Part shown: one piece after another, positions 1 to 10,488 of the stretch
Numbering within the stretch: the first letter of the stretch is position 1
How the letters are laid out: each line of letters opens with the position of its first letter
Assembly: GCF_030848805.1 (NCBI RefSeq)
Contig: NC_092368.1
Coordinates: 8,874,122 to 8,938,121 of the forward strand
DNA length: 64,000 nt
Reading direction: 5' to 3'
Origin: Temnothorax longispinosus
Lineage: Eukaryota > Arthropoda > Insecta > Hymenoptera > Formicidae
Position numbers and translations under genes: made by a program
Notes under the pieces: generated by a model
The model's input: the letters and a program-made list of their open reading frames with translations, nothing else
Database searches by the model: none
What the model was told of the DNA's origin: nothing

Positions 1-419
1 CTCTGCTTATGACGCTCGTCGAAGGATTTCGTCAGAAGTAACGGTTGTAGCTTACGTCACAAAGGGATATAGTTTGGAAAGGGACTTACCACACCAGGTA
101 AAGAGCGTTCAAGAAAGAAAGATACGCTCTTTATTCGAAATAAGACTGACAAAAAATTCTCATCTCGTTTCAAAAGTGCTCCAACTTACAATTAATCATT
201 GTTCTCAAATTTATTTATAACATTTGAACCAGCGAGAAATAATTATTATTAATTACTGTGTATTGAAAACATTTTGTAAATGTAAGGTAAGCATTTCCCT
301 TTATTTTGGTTATTTCTTGTAAAAATTATTAAATTTATTTATTTTGCTTCAATTTAACATTTTTATTATTAATGCTAATAAGGAAAAAAAAATAAAGTGA
401 AAAAAAAAGATTTGCAAAA
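1..419. other. AT-rich sequence without recognised features
   Basis: I see no gene, tRNA or repeat that I can name here. The right part contains T- and A-rich runs; the A-rich run near 386-413 reads as a T run on the minus strand, just after the tRNA-like module at 420-496. Confidence 0.5.
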
Positions 420-496
420 GATCAACGGGAATCGAACCCGGGCCGGCGCGGCGGCGGCGTAGCAGACGCGCGCCTTAGCTGCGCGACTACGCCGCT
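420..496 (-). ncRNA. tRNA-like Pol III module (SINE head or degenerate tRNA)
   Basis: On the minus strand the sequence carries a T-arm-like block (CCCGGGTTCGATTCCCG), which is a B-box type internal promoter, and an upstream A-box-like stretch (TAGTCGCGCAGCTAAGG). A seven-base loop TCTGCTA could hold a TGC (Ala-type) anticodon, but only three of five stem pairs form and the central region is abnormally GC-rich. A T run follows at about 386-413 on the minus-strand downstream side, which could serve as a Pol III terminator. I read this as a tRNA-derived head, not a functional tRNA. Confidence 0.45.
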
Positions 497-523
497 TTGT
501 CGAAGCTCTGCGCTAGCGAACTA

Positions 524-1502
524 GTACAGTCACTTTAGACAAAAATCAAGCGAAACCTCGGAAAAAATGTCAGCAAGGTGAATTTTGGCACAGACCTTTG
601 TTTTTGCATAAGATTGAAGGGGGAAAAAAGTTTACCATTATACAGTGGCCGCTAAGAAAAATAATTAAACAAATAGGGCTTAAATTCCGTTTTCTTACAA
701 ATATCTCGTTAAATATCAATTTTACAAAAAAAATACAAGAGTAGAAAATTAAAGAGTGGACAATTTTGCACAAAAAATGTTCTATAAGTTTTTTTTGTAC
801 GAGCAATACTTTTCACGTAATAAATTATGCAAGATGTACGCGGCGCGGTGAATGTACGGAGCGCGCCGACAGACGTCAAGTGAATTTAAAGCGTCGCACG
901 CGCGCACAAAAAATATCATAACTTTTGAACGAATCATCGTACAGAAATGAGCAAAGAATCGTTGAAAAGCTGAAACCTTCAGCTTCTTAATGCAATTTGT
1001 TTCGTTATTCTACGACAATTTTTGAAAATTCTACGATGGATTAAACAAATTGTTACATGCAGTTTTTGCCTTTTTTTATAAAATCAGTCACAAGTAGGTT
1101 CCAAATTGTAAAAAAAAAAAACGCCTGCAGGATATTACAGTATATACTTCATACTTTGATCCTACCAGAGGAAAAAAATTACAAAAATTTTTTTCTTTAA
1201 AATCAAGCTATTGACATTTTCAGTAATCTTCAAATTTCTTTATAAAATGTTAAAATTAAAATCGTCATAACTTTGCGAAAAATTGCGCTAGAAACGTCTT
1301 TGAAAAAGCGATTGGAAGCTTGGAATGTCTACTTTTAGGTCTCATATCGCTATATTTTGTCATTTTTTGATTTTTTTATTTATTTACGTAAATGTGTAAA
1401 TTATCGCGAAAAACCTTGAACTGATTCTGATCATCATTGACATAATGTATCAGAAGTATGAATAAACGAATATATACTTACTTATAGTAGGTTTGTGTAA
1501 AA
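524..1502 (+). repeat. Left terminal inverted repeat arm
   Basis: Reverse-complement partner of 2253-3220. Homology starts at GTACAGTCACTTTAG and stops at TTTGTGTAAA, immediately before the unique core. Small differences include a few extra bases near 541-552 and single substitutions, so the arms are slightly diverged. Confidence 0.85.
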
Positions 1503-1867
1503 ATAAGGCTGTTAATTTAGCTTGTATGCCACCTACATCAGATGCAGCACGACAGCACTTGTATAGAGTATATTTACAAGTTCAAAAATGGCTTTTTGAT
1601 ATAAATCTTCCAGCTAAAAACTGGGGCTGGAAAATGAAAGAAACGCTCGAGCCGTTAAAAATGCGTAAGCCACCTGCACCGGAAACTTTATTAAATATAA
1701 TTTTCTGTAATTGCAAAATGGGTTGCGAAAAAGGATGTACTTGCAGAAAATCAGGATTATTCTGCACTTCTGTTTGCGGACATTGCCAAATACAAAATTG
1801 TACAAACATAATGGTTCCAGAGATAGAAGAGCAAGATGAAGAACTGCAAAAACTGGAAGATATATAA
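1493..1867 (+). CDS. CXC-type cysteine-rich domain fragment captured between inverted repeats
   Basis: The open frame of about 124 codons starts at the inner edge of the left inverted repeat and fills the core. The C-terminal half has a dense cysteine pattern (CNCKMGCEKGCTCRK then CTSVCGHC), resembling the CXC (tesmin/TSO1-like) cysteine arrangement and the C-terminal tail of many uncharacterised insect proteins that share the upstream PPTSDAA and NWGWK-type motifs. An acidic tail (EIEEQDEELQKLED) ends the frame. There is no upstream exon or clear ATG; the first ATG inside the frame is at about 1526, so this is probably the last exon or 3' fragment of a larger gene. A poly(A)-type AATAAA lies soon after the stop (about 1887). 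Function is not known to me. Confidence 0.55.
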   Translation: MCKNKAVNLACMPPTSDAARQHLYRVYLQVQKWLFDINLPAKNWGWKMKETLEPLKMRKPPAPETLLNIIFCNCKMGCEKGCTCRKSGLFCTSVCGHCQIQNCTNIMVPEIEEQDEELQKLEDI

Positions 1868-2252
1868 ATTTATACTTTTAATCAACAATAAAATATAAAA
1901 CTCAATTAGCTTCAATTTGTATTTTATATTTCAATTTTTTTATCATGTTTTACATATTATATTATATTTTTATTTTACGTTGACAGATAAACTAATTTTA
2001 CTTATTTACTATATATTATTTTGTGTTTATATTTGACTGTCAATGTAATTTTATAGTCATTTTAATTTTGACTTTTATTTGACTGACAATGTAATTTTGT
2101 AACTACTCTAATTTTAATTCTCTTTTGACCTCAGTTCTTCTCCGTCTCCATATTATATTAAAGTATATTATATATAGTACAATTTTTTTTTATTATGATT
2201 AAATATTACCCTTGGCCCCAAGCGCTCTCTCCCCTTCCCTCTACTTGTAATC

Positions 2253-3220
2253 TTTACACAAACCTACTATAAGTAAGTATATATTCGTTTATTCATACTT
2301 CTGATACATTATGTCAATGATGATCAGAATCAGTTCAAGGTTTTTCGCGATAATTTACACATTTACGTAAATAAATAAAAAAATCGAAAAATGACGAAAT
2401 ATAGCGATATGAGACCTAAAAGTAGACATTCCAAGCTTCCAATCGCTTTTTCAAAGACGTTTCTAGCGCAATTTTTCGCAAAGTTATGACGATTTTAATT
2501 TTAACATTTTATAAAGAAATTTGAAGATTACTGAAAATGTCAATAGCTTGATTTTAAAGAAAAAAATTTTTGTAATTTTTTTCCTCTGGTAGGATCAAAG
2601 TATGAAGTATATACTGTAATATCCTGCAGGCGTTTTTTTTTTTTACAATTTGGAACCTACTTGTGACTGATTTTATAAAAAAAGGCAAAAACTGCATGTA
2701 ACAATTTGTTTAATCCATCGTAGAATTTTCAAAAATTGTCGTAGAATAACGAAACAAATTGCATTAAAAAGCTGAAGGTTTCAGCTTTTCAACGATTCTT
2801 TGCTCATATCTGTACGATGATTCGTTCAAAAGTTATGATATTTTTTGTGCGCGCGTGCGACGCTTTAAATTCACTTGACGTCTGTCGGCGCGCTCCGTAC
2901 ATTCACCGCGCCGCGTACATCTTGCATAATTTATTACGTGAAAAGTATTGCTCGTACAAAAAAAACTTATAGAACATTTTTTGTGCAAAATTGTCCACTC
3001 TTTAATTTTCTACTCTTGTATTTTCTTTGTAAAATCGATATTTAACGAGATATTTGTAAGAAAACGGAATTTAAGCCCTATTTGTTTAATTATTTTTCTT
3101 AGCGGCCACTGTATAATGGTAAACTTTTTTCCCCCTTCAATCTTATGCAAAAACGAAGGTCTGTGCCAAAATTCACCTTGCTGACATTTTTTCCGAGGTC
3201 AAATCCTAAAGTGACTGTAC
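2253..3220 (-). repeat. Right terminal inverted repeat arm
   Basis: Reverse-complement partner of 524-1502, beginning TTTACACAAACCTAC at the inner edge and ending GTGACTGTAC before the flanking TA. Confidence 0.85.
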
Positions 3221-3222
3221 TA

Positions 3223-4250
3223 AACCGGTAGACTTGCGTCGCAAGGTTTTCACAAATTTCTATCTCGAAAACGGCTGAGAGTTGCGCGCTAGCTGTTTTT
3301 TGAACGTACATATAGTTTTATAACCGTAAAGCTAAGAAAATAAAAGAATAATAGTTCCCATAAACTTTAAATCCCAACTCATTTGAGACAACTTACCCCG
3401 AACGGTCATTTTGAACAAAGAAGATTATATTTATAAACTATTGTAAAACTTCTAGAGGTCAGAACATGTACTGGACAGAGACCGAGACAGACAAAGCGAA
3501 ATAACTACAAGAATTCTATAATTTATAATTACACGGACTTTATTTATTATATCTCTATCATCAATAACGCGCTTCGCATAAATTATATCAATTCAAGAGA
3601 AGGGGGGAGGGAGAAAAAGAGAGAGAGAGAGAGAGACAGAGAAAGAGAGAGAGAGGGAGAGGAGAGAGAGTTAGTTAGTGCTCACGTTTTCCTTCGCACA
3701 TCGTCCGTCGCCAGCATTTCATCTCAGCAATCAAAGGTCCGGGATCGTCTCTAGTCGGTCAGGCCATCATGCCACGTAGGCTGAATCCTCTCGATTGTTG
3801 GCCACAGCAGAACCAAGGCTCCTCCTGAGCTACGAGGCCCCGAGATCGCCGAGACCTATTGCTGGTCGGTGCCTTGTCTTTGTCTCTCCGCAGAAGCCGG
3901 CTGCGAGTCCACGAGTATAACTCGGACTCTTGGAAACCAGGAAACGGATCCTCTGGATCCTGCAGTAATACGGCAGCATTGAAACGGATAGAGAACCTCT
4001 GGAGGCCGGGTCGATCTACTTTCCGGGAACCCTCTCTTACTTCTGATCTTCGATCTTCGAATTCTCGATCGTCTCCGATGACTCTCCCCTCCATATCTCA
4101 TTATTCTCCCTCTTCTCGCTCATCTCACACTCTCCCCTCTCATCTCTCTCAATTCCGTTACATTGTCTAGACGATCAGGTTTTGCTTAGTAGATTTTGAT
4201 AGCTCGATTCATAAACTATCATTTTAAAAAAGCATTACGCGAAATTTATT
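3223..4250. other. Unassigned region with a GA microsatellite
   Basis: A purine-rich GA/GAGAGA tract runs at about 3600-3672. Short open frames on both strands follow (for example 3859-4170, plus), but they show no domain I recognise and overlap each other, so I do not call a gene. The 3680-4160 part has higher GC and may be a UTR or LTR fragment of an unidentified element. Confidence 0.4.
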
Positions 4251-4488
4251 TTCCATCTATAATAGAAAAATTTTGTTCCTATTGACACCAAAAATGTCCA
4301 ACTTCCGTAAAATCGCTTTTGGAGATCCTGCAGCGAGAGTGGAAAGCCTTAAGGTGGAAGCACATAAAATTGCAGGAGCCATAAGTAGAGGTATTCTCGT
4401 CCGCCATTTTTCTTCCAACCATATGTGAAAACATAACCTTTTCGTAAATGTCAATACACATTTCGGTCTCGTATTTTCTGCTTCCAAA

Positions 4489-5361
4489 ATGTCTGGCTGC
4501 GTTGCAATTAAGTAACTGCACTAATAGACATGAAAAAGGGTTTCGACTTTTTTTCAATCCCAACAAATGTGGAGCGACGAAAAAAGTGGCTTCAAAATCT
4601 TGGCCGTGAACAGTGGATACCAACCAAGTCAGCTTGTGTCTGTGAAGTATGTACATACAATGCTGTAAAAGCGGAGCATTATTTGTGCGTCATTAAATTG
4701 AAAATTAATTGTTTTTCTTATTACAGGTACACTTTGAGGATTCATAGTTCGAAAGTAGACGTGTCGACGGTGTTAGGAAGTTGAAGCCAAATGCGGTTCC
4801 TACTTTATTTCATGTTCCTAATTTACCTCGCAGGATTGATTCACCTCCAAGGAAGTCTCCATACGAATACGATGATTAGACTGATTATGACTGATTTTTA
4901 ATTTTATTGTATAATATGTCAGCGAATACGATGCAAAGAATGCATTCTATTTGGCTGGAAGTACGACGAATGCAGTTGTAAAGCATATTTGCGAAGAATG
5001 TGTTGCATTTTCGTTGAAGAAAAATTTACCACAGAATGATTTTATAAAAAAGGCGAAACTAATACACGACAGCATTGAATTTGGGTGGCTTGAAAGAGCC
5101 TTGTTTTGAAACGTTCAACTTAGTTTTACATTCTGACCATTACTATAAAATCTACAAGGATTTCATTTTGAGAAATGGAAACTCCAGGCTCATCGAATGC
5201 ATTCATAAAAATGTAGAAATAATTTTTCCCACGTGCTGTGATTTAAAGAAAAAAATTATTAAGCATTTTTTCACTGTTCGTTCGTTTTGTACCAAAAATT
5301 TTTCTGAGAACAGCAAACAACGGAAGAACGTTTTTGGGTCTGCAAGCTTGAAAAAAGCTTA
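4489..5361 (+). pseudogene. THAP-domain protein (P-like transposase) remnant
   Basis: From the ATG at 4489 the frame begins MSGCVAIK and then breaks; after a shift it continues with FSIPTNVERRKKWLQNLG, W.PT.SACVCE, a C2CH THAP zinc-finger pattern. The final CVCE is followed by a GT-AG intron (GTATGT at 4647 to TTACAG ending 4726; 80 nt), after which the frame resumes VHFED, restoring the C-x-x-x-H spacing typical of THAP. The downstream basic segment reads KLKPNAVPTLF, again THAP-like. Further on (about 4940-5361) there is a decayed C-terminal part with a CEEC pair and an open stretch of about 95 codons (5075-5361). Multiple stops and shifts make it a pseudogene. THAP domains bind DNA; P-like elements use them for end recognition. 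Confidence 0.6.
4647..4726 (+). other. Short GT-AG intron within the THAP domain
   Basis: Donor AA|GTATGT and acceptor TTATTACAG|GT flank 80 nt. Splicing joins CVCE to VHFED, the expected THAP continuity, which supports the intron more than sequence signals alone would. Confidence 0.65.
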
Positions 5362-5527
5362 ACCAAAAAGTGCTTAAACATATAAGTAAATCCTTTGAAA
5401 CTGCTTGTTACTTTGTAATAAATATTATATATGGTCTATAAATATGTATTTTATGAAATAAAGTATCGTTTTTAAAAATTAATTCCTCTGGAGATATTGT
5501 GAGCATGAGTTTTTATTAGTCAATGTA

Positions 5528-5529
<2 letters not shown>

Positions 5530-5560
<31 letters not shown>
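5530..5560. repeat. (TTA)n microsatellite
   Basis: About ten tandem ATT/TTA units in an otherwise AT-rich spacer. Confidence 0.9.
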
Positions 5561-5710
5561 GCAGTTTCAGTGTTATTTATGGAGTAACAATCTTTTGGAA
5601 AATGAAATTTATTTCATACAGTTCAAAATCATTTTATTTGATACAAAGTATAATTTTTTATTTGTACACTAGTTTTATTTGATACAAAGTAATCAAAAAA
5701 GGCGAATAAA

Positions 5711-6503
5711 TTATTTGACATTGTGCTGTTGTAAATATTCAGCAACTTTCGGATTATGAGAGAACATTTTCAAAATAAGATGTAACCGTTTCAGTTTACT
5801 CTTCAGGTAGAGATTTTCGACCAACAAGCTTTCAATTTTTTCATCTGTGTAATACTCTTGAAGCTTAGGGTCCTGAAATGAGTGGAAGTATATTAAATAA
5901 GATAAATGGAGCATTACATTAGTAAACGAAAGAAAAAATTAGGAATTTATGCGGCAATTACCTCAACATTTGGTCCAGAATGCGACGTACTTGGATTTTT
6001 TTGATTGTCGTCAGTTGACATTTTAGGATGTAACCGTTTCAGCTGACTCTTCAGGTAGAGATTTTCGATCAACAAACTTTCAATTTCTTCATCTGTGTAA
6101 TACTCTTGAAGCTTAGGGTCCTGAAATGAGTGGAAGTATATTAAATATGATAAATGGAGCATTAAATTAGTAAACAAAAGAAAAAATTAGAAATTTAGGC
6201 GGCAATTACCTCAACATTTGGCCCAGGATGCGACGTACTTGGATTTTTTTGATTGTCCTTAATTGATTGTTTTTAGCAGACTCTTCAGGTAGAGATTTTC
6301 GACCAACAAACTTTCAATTTTTTTATCTGTGTAATACTCTTGAAGCTTAGGGTCCTGAAATGAGTGGAAGTATATTAAATATGATAAATGAAGCATTAAA
6401 TTAGTAAACGAAAGAAAAAATTAGGAATTTATGCGGCAATTACCTCAACATTTGGCCCAGGATGCAACGTACTTGGATTTTTTTCATTGTCCTCAGTTGA
6501 CAT
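5711..6503 (-). CDS. Small coiled-coil gene with a triplicated exon-intron unit
   Basis: Reading on the minus strand, an ATG at 6503 begins MSTEDNEKNPSTLHPGPNVE and reaches a donor GAG|GTAATT. The next exon follows CATTTCAG and encodes DPKLQEYYTD.KIESLLVENL then YLKS. The same unit (intron plus this exon, about 230 bp) occurs three times, near 6240-6480, 5960-6210 and 5711-5940. The exon is rich in leucine and charged residues and would form a short amphipathic helix or coiled coil. The last copy continues with MFSHNPKVAEYLQQH to a stop at about 5711. It lies inside the candidate THAP element and may be part of its coding capacity on the other strand or a separate gene. The middle copies carry shifts relative to one another, so expression as a protein is uncertain. 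Confidence 0.4.
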
Positions 6504-6909
6504 TTTACAAACAGCCAAATACTTAGTCTAAAAACACAAATATGTCAAAATGTGACAAAACTGCAACATGAAAACAATTTTTCGCGATGAGTATTATTTA
6601 AATAATATACCTTCTGCCCTTGAAATTACTGCTCCAAATACGTACAATGAAACAGAGTCACGATGTGTCGATTTACGATAAATACGACACTTATAAAACA
6701 AATTATACTGTCGCGCGTTTAAGAACACACGTCTAATCAATTAAGAATCAATTAATACTTATTTTCAATTTTACAGAATCGATATTTCAGCTAAATTTTT
6801 ACATTAATCGCGAGACCGAAAAGCGTATTGACGTTTACGAAAAGGTTATGTTTTCACAGATGATTGGAAGAAAAATGGCGGACGAGAATACTCAGAGTTA
6901 CCATAAGTA

Positions 6910-6992
6910 GAAAGCAGAAGCCATATGCGCATGCGCTATGGTATCTGTTAGAGCTCTTCAGATACCATAGCGCATGCGCATATGGCTTCTGC
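6910..6992. repeat. Perfect short palindrome with a GCATGCGC core
   Basis: Arms of about 35 bp (GCAGAAGCCATATGCGCATG and its partner) flank an 11-base loop. It interrupts the right inverted repeat of the THAP element and could extrude as a cruciform. Confidence 0.75.
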
Positions 6993-7033
6993 ATTCTGCT
7001 CATGGCTTCTGCAATTTTATGTGCTTCCACCTT

Positions 7034-7195
7034 TAGGCTGTTTCCACTGAGCGCGTCACGCGTCGCGTCATCCAAGTTAACCAATCAAAACATCACATTT
7101 TGATCCCGTCACAAGTAATGTAATAAAATGGGATGTGTTGATTGGTTAACTTGTGATGACGCGACGCGTGACGCGCTCAGTGGAAACTCAGCCTT
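7034..7195. mobile_element. Palindromic MITE (AGGCTG...TTTCCACTGAGCGCG ends)
   Basis: Both ends read AGGCTG(AG)TTTCCACTGA followed by GCGCGTCACGCGTCGCGTCA in inverted orientation, with a short AT-rich loop. The two arms each span about 70 bp. Length and lack of coding sequence fit a MITE; no clear target duplication could be read because the flanks share the AGGCTG motif. Confidence 0.65.
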
Positions 7196-8617
7196 ATCTA
7201 CAATGTGTTCCTTGCTTCCTGTTTTCTGTCTCTTGGGGGATTCTATTGTAGCTGAGCAAAAAATAATGATTTTTTTGAAATTTTTTTAAGAAGACTATAA
7301 GTTATATTGGATTAATTTTTCGTGATATAAAGAGGCATTCTTAAAAAAAAAAATTTTTTTTTTTCAATTTTATTAATTTTTATCGTGTTAGCGTACAACT
7401 TTGTGGCACAATGTCGGTTATAGCGCAACGGTTATCGGTGTGCAATGTAGCAACAAGCTGAGTTATCTGAAAGCAAAAAACCAAAATTTTCTTTAAAGCT
7501 TAATCAATTACATGGGGATTGAACCTACTTGCAAATAAAAATATGAAAAATTGAAGGAGTTACAGCAATCGTAAGTAAGTGACATTTTTTCGATCAAAAA
7601 ATCAATCTTCTATTGTTGATAAAAATGTTACAAATAAACAATAAAATGTAACGGTAGGTGTTCAACCCCTGGAAAAAACTGTAAGGAATCGAATCGTACG
7701 TGGAAAAAGTTATTTGATTGATTACTTTTTGAGTTATCCTGCACACCAAGTTGGAAAAAGTAGTTTTGAGAAAAACGCGTTTAAAAAAAAGGCACGTAGA
7801 AATGCATGAAGATTTCAGTATAAAGGTTTTTGAGATCGCTGAATCCGAATCTGATATCAGATTTTTAAATTTTAAAATGGCGAATTCAATATGGCGGGTT
7901 AAAGGAGTCGCAGTTGAATAAAGAAATAAAGTTTTTGATATTTTCACGATACTTACAGTTAAATAACGCTCAATCCGCTATTCCGGACCCATATAAAATG
8001 CCTTCCACTTCCTCGTAGAACTCCTGTTCAGCAGTTTTCGTCATTCTCTTGGCTGTTCGAACTTCTTTACACACACACATACACATACACACAAAAATAC
8101 AAACACATGGCATAAATATAAACACATGTAGGGTCAAACAAAATAGTTGAGGGTCTAGGCAGATATAAAAAATCTTTTTGTTCCCACAACGATAGAATCC
8201 TTGAGGATGCCGAGGATGCTGCGAAGTCAGTACAGCGTACTTCTGCTGTATCGATCCAAAAAGCGTCTCACTAAGAGGCTGTAGTTTCGTTAATTTTACG
8301 AATTTGACGATAACGCTTTGGGAATATGTTCTTGAAACCTTATACTATTTATTTATGCAAAATAAAAAAATCGATTTTTTTTTACCTGTTACAGTAGAAT
8401 CCCCCCTTAACCTCTTTGCGACTATCTCATATTTCGCAATTCCGTCGCGTAACGCAATGTTTTTTGTTCTCTGTCGCCCAAGATAAAAATTGACGAACTT
8501 CAGAAGAGACAAGAAACATCACACGTTACGCGACGGAATTGCGAATTACGAGATAATAGTCGCAAAGAGGTTAAGAGCAGAAAACAGGAAACCAAAAGCA
8601 CATTGTAGATTAGGCTG
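7188..8617. mobile_element. TIR element with CAGCCTTATCTACAATGTG ends
   Basis: The left end (CAGCCTTATCTACAATGTG, then TTCCTGTTTTCTG and GGGGGATTCTA) is matched in inverted order at 8390-8617 (TAGAATCCCCCC, CAGAAAACAGGAA, CACATTGTAGATTAGGCTG). The right arm is split by the TTAA-flanked MITE at 8411-8570. The interior contains no protein I can identify; the short open frames there are low-complexity. Confidence 0.55.
8407..8574. mobile_element. piggyBac-like MITE with TTAA duplication
   Basis: A 160-bp element (8411-8570) with inverted ends CCTCTTTGCGACTATCTC is bounded by TTAA at 8407-8410 and 8571-8574. TTAA duplication and a CCY-TTTGCG-type end are characteristic of the piggyBac superfamily. 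The arms share about 48 bp with small mismatches. Confidence 0.8.
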
Positions 8618-8622
8618 AAGAC

Positions 8623-10079
8623 TTAGATTTTTCGCCCGCGCTTCGCGCGGGCTCAAAATCTATTCCCCTCTCCCCAAACTTATTCATTAATTAGGAGCAC
8701 CAATAGAACCCCATAAAACCTAATTTTCAATTCCATAGTAGCCATCTCCATAAAATTAGTAATCTTTTGGTACCAATTTCATCAAAATTATCAACAAAAA
8801 ATTAGAAAAATTTTGGCTTATCCTCCAAAAATTTTAAAAATTTTGGCACTGGTTTCAAAAAAATCAGTCTATTAATACTTATTATTTCTCAAAATTTTTA
8901 TAATTTCCAAACCGGTTTCTAAAAATCGGTAACAAAAAATTATCCATAAAAATTATCCATTAAAAAAATTATCCATAAAAAAATTCAGCTTGTTATTTCA
9001 AAGTTTGCAGAAATTGGAGCAATTACGTATATTTTTTTTTTAACAAAAATCGTAAACCACTACTAGTAGCAATTTTTTTAATTCTATTACATTCTTTAGT
9101 TCTTTCTACCCCTATCTATACATATATATAAGTACCTGACGTCTGTATGTCTGTCTGTCTGACCGCGAACTACTTGTTATTTTCCGAGAAATTTGAAAAA
9201 TTTCGGATACCGGTTTCCAAAAAGATCGGTAACGAAAAATTATACATCTGAACATATTAGCATCAAAAACTCAAAACCAATCTTTTCTTTGGTTTATCTA
9301 CCCCTATTTCATAAATAATTCATTTAAATGTGGTTGATTAGACCCAACTTTATACGCACAATAAAAGGTTCATATACGAAATTTATGAAAACAAAGCAAC
9401 CTCTGTGAGGAACCGGTTTCCAGAAAATCGGTAACAAAAAACTATACACATCCTGGCACTCCCCGGAAAATTCTACTCCTATTTCATACACTTTTGGTAA
9501 AAATTCGGTCCACTAACAAATGAGTAGTTCGCGGTCAGACAGACAGACAGACAAGAAGACGAACTGGTTTCCAGTGGCAATTAAACCCATCCTCAAAAAA
9601 TTAATAAAATTTTTGAATCGAAAAATTGGAAAAATTTTTGAACCGGTTTCCAAAAAAATCGGTAACAAAAAATTATACACTTTATAGCATTCCCCGAGAA
9701 ATATATTCTACCCCTACTTTATATACAATTCTTTGAGATTCGGTCAATTAATTCCCAAAAAATTGAAAAAATTTCGGTACCGGCTTCCAAAAAGATCGCT
9801 AACAAAAAATTATACACTTTATAGTACTCCCCGGAAAATTCTATCCTTGTTTGATCTATAAATCTTTAAGATTCGGTCAATTATTTCCCGAAAAATTATA
9901 AAAATTTCTGATACCGGTTTCCAGAAAATCGGTGACAAAAAACTATACACTTTATGGCACTCCCCGGGAAATTCTACCCCTATTTCATGTACCTTTCATA
10001 AAAATTTGATCCACTAACGAATGAGTAGTTCGCGGTCAGACAGACAGACAGACAGACAGACAGACGTCCGGTACTTATA
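8623..10079 (-). mobile_element. Non-autonomous Helitron-like element with tandem internal repeats
   Basis: On the minus strand the 3' end shows a GC-rich hairpin (GCCCGCGC GAA GCGCGGGC) followed after about 8 bases by CTAA, the arrangement of a Helitron 3' terminus (hairpin then CTRR). The body is a series of degenerate ~130-bp units with ACCGGTTTCC, ATCGGTAAC, TACACTTTATAGCA and AATTCTACCCCTATTTCATA motifs. Near 9105-9165 and 10025-10080 there are TCTGTCTGTC/GACAGACA tracts next to TATATA, one in each orientation, so the body may be a composite of two copies. A near-identical element occurs at 34133-35975. Confidence 0.6.
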
Positions 10080-10488
10080 TCTATATATAAATATATAAAT
10101 ATAAATAAAACAAATTCGGGTTAGTTACACCATTTATAACTCAAGAACGGCTGGACAGATTTTAATGATCTCTGATTTGTTGGATTCGTCTCCGCCCCAA
10201 ATAGCAGAATAACTATTAAAATATCGGAAAGATTCACGTAAAAAAAAAAAATTAATCTAGAAAGATATCCAAATACATAGAAAAAATACTCGAATTAAAA
10301 TGTAAACAAAAATATAGAGATGTATGAGATGTATAGAGAGATGTATATAAACACAGAATGTATGAGAAATTCCATTGCCGCTGCCTGTCAGTATATAAGC
10401 TGTAAATTGCGAAAGGTTACCGGTCGATTTTGTTTGTTTTGTGCGAGTGTTATTAATAAATCTTATTGTGCAAGTATTATTATAAAAA

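Larger units (their letters stand above)
524..3220. mobile_element. Foldback DNA element with ~970-bp terminal inverted repeats, TA-flanked
   Basis: The left arm (524-1502) and the right arm (2253-3220) are near-perfect reverse complements. Both outer ends read GTACAGTCACTTTA and are bounded by TA (522-523 and 3221-3222), which fits the TA target duplication of Tc1/mariner-type transposons. About 750 bp of unique sequence lies between the arms and holds one cysteine-rich open frame (1493-1867). No transposase is visible, so this copy would be non-autonomous. The family assignment rests only on the TA flanks and is tentative; the inverted-repeat structure is directly visible. Confidence 0.8.
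4330..7040. mobile_element. Candidate decayed P-like (THAP) DNA element
   Basis: The sequence AAGGTGGAAGCACATAAAAT at about 4350 recurs as its reverse complement at about 7015-7035, and the inner stretches (TCTCGTCCGCCATTTTTCTT near 4397, and the partner near 6876) also match in inverted orientation. This gives imperfect terminal inverted repeats around a THAP-domain gene (plus strand) and a small coiled-coil gene (minus strand). THAP domains at the N-terminus are characteristic of P-element transposases, hence the call. No target duplication could be fixed because the ends also resemble the neighbouring MITE at 7034-7195. The right arm is interrupted by a palindrome at 6910-6992. Confidence 0.45.

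Noticed and set aside
420..496. Functional tRNA-Ala
   Set aside because: Only three of five anticodon-stem pairs form and the arms are abnormal; kept only as a tRNA-like module.
7410..7530. A-box-like TATAGCGCAACGGTTATCGG and a B-box-like GGTTCAATCCC
   Set aside because: The two blocks are on opposite strands and cannot belong to the same tRNA; not reported as a feature.
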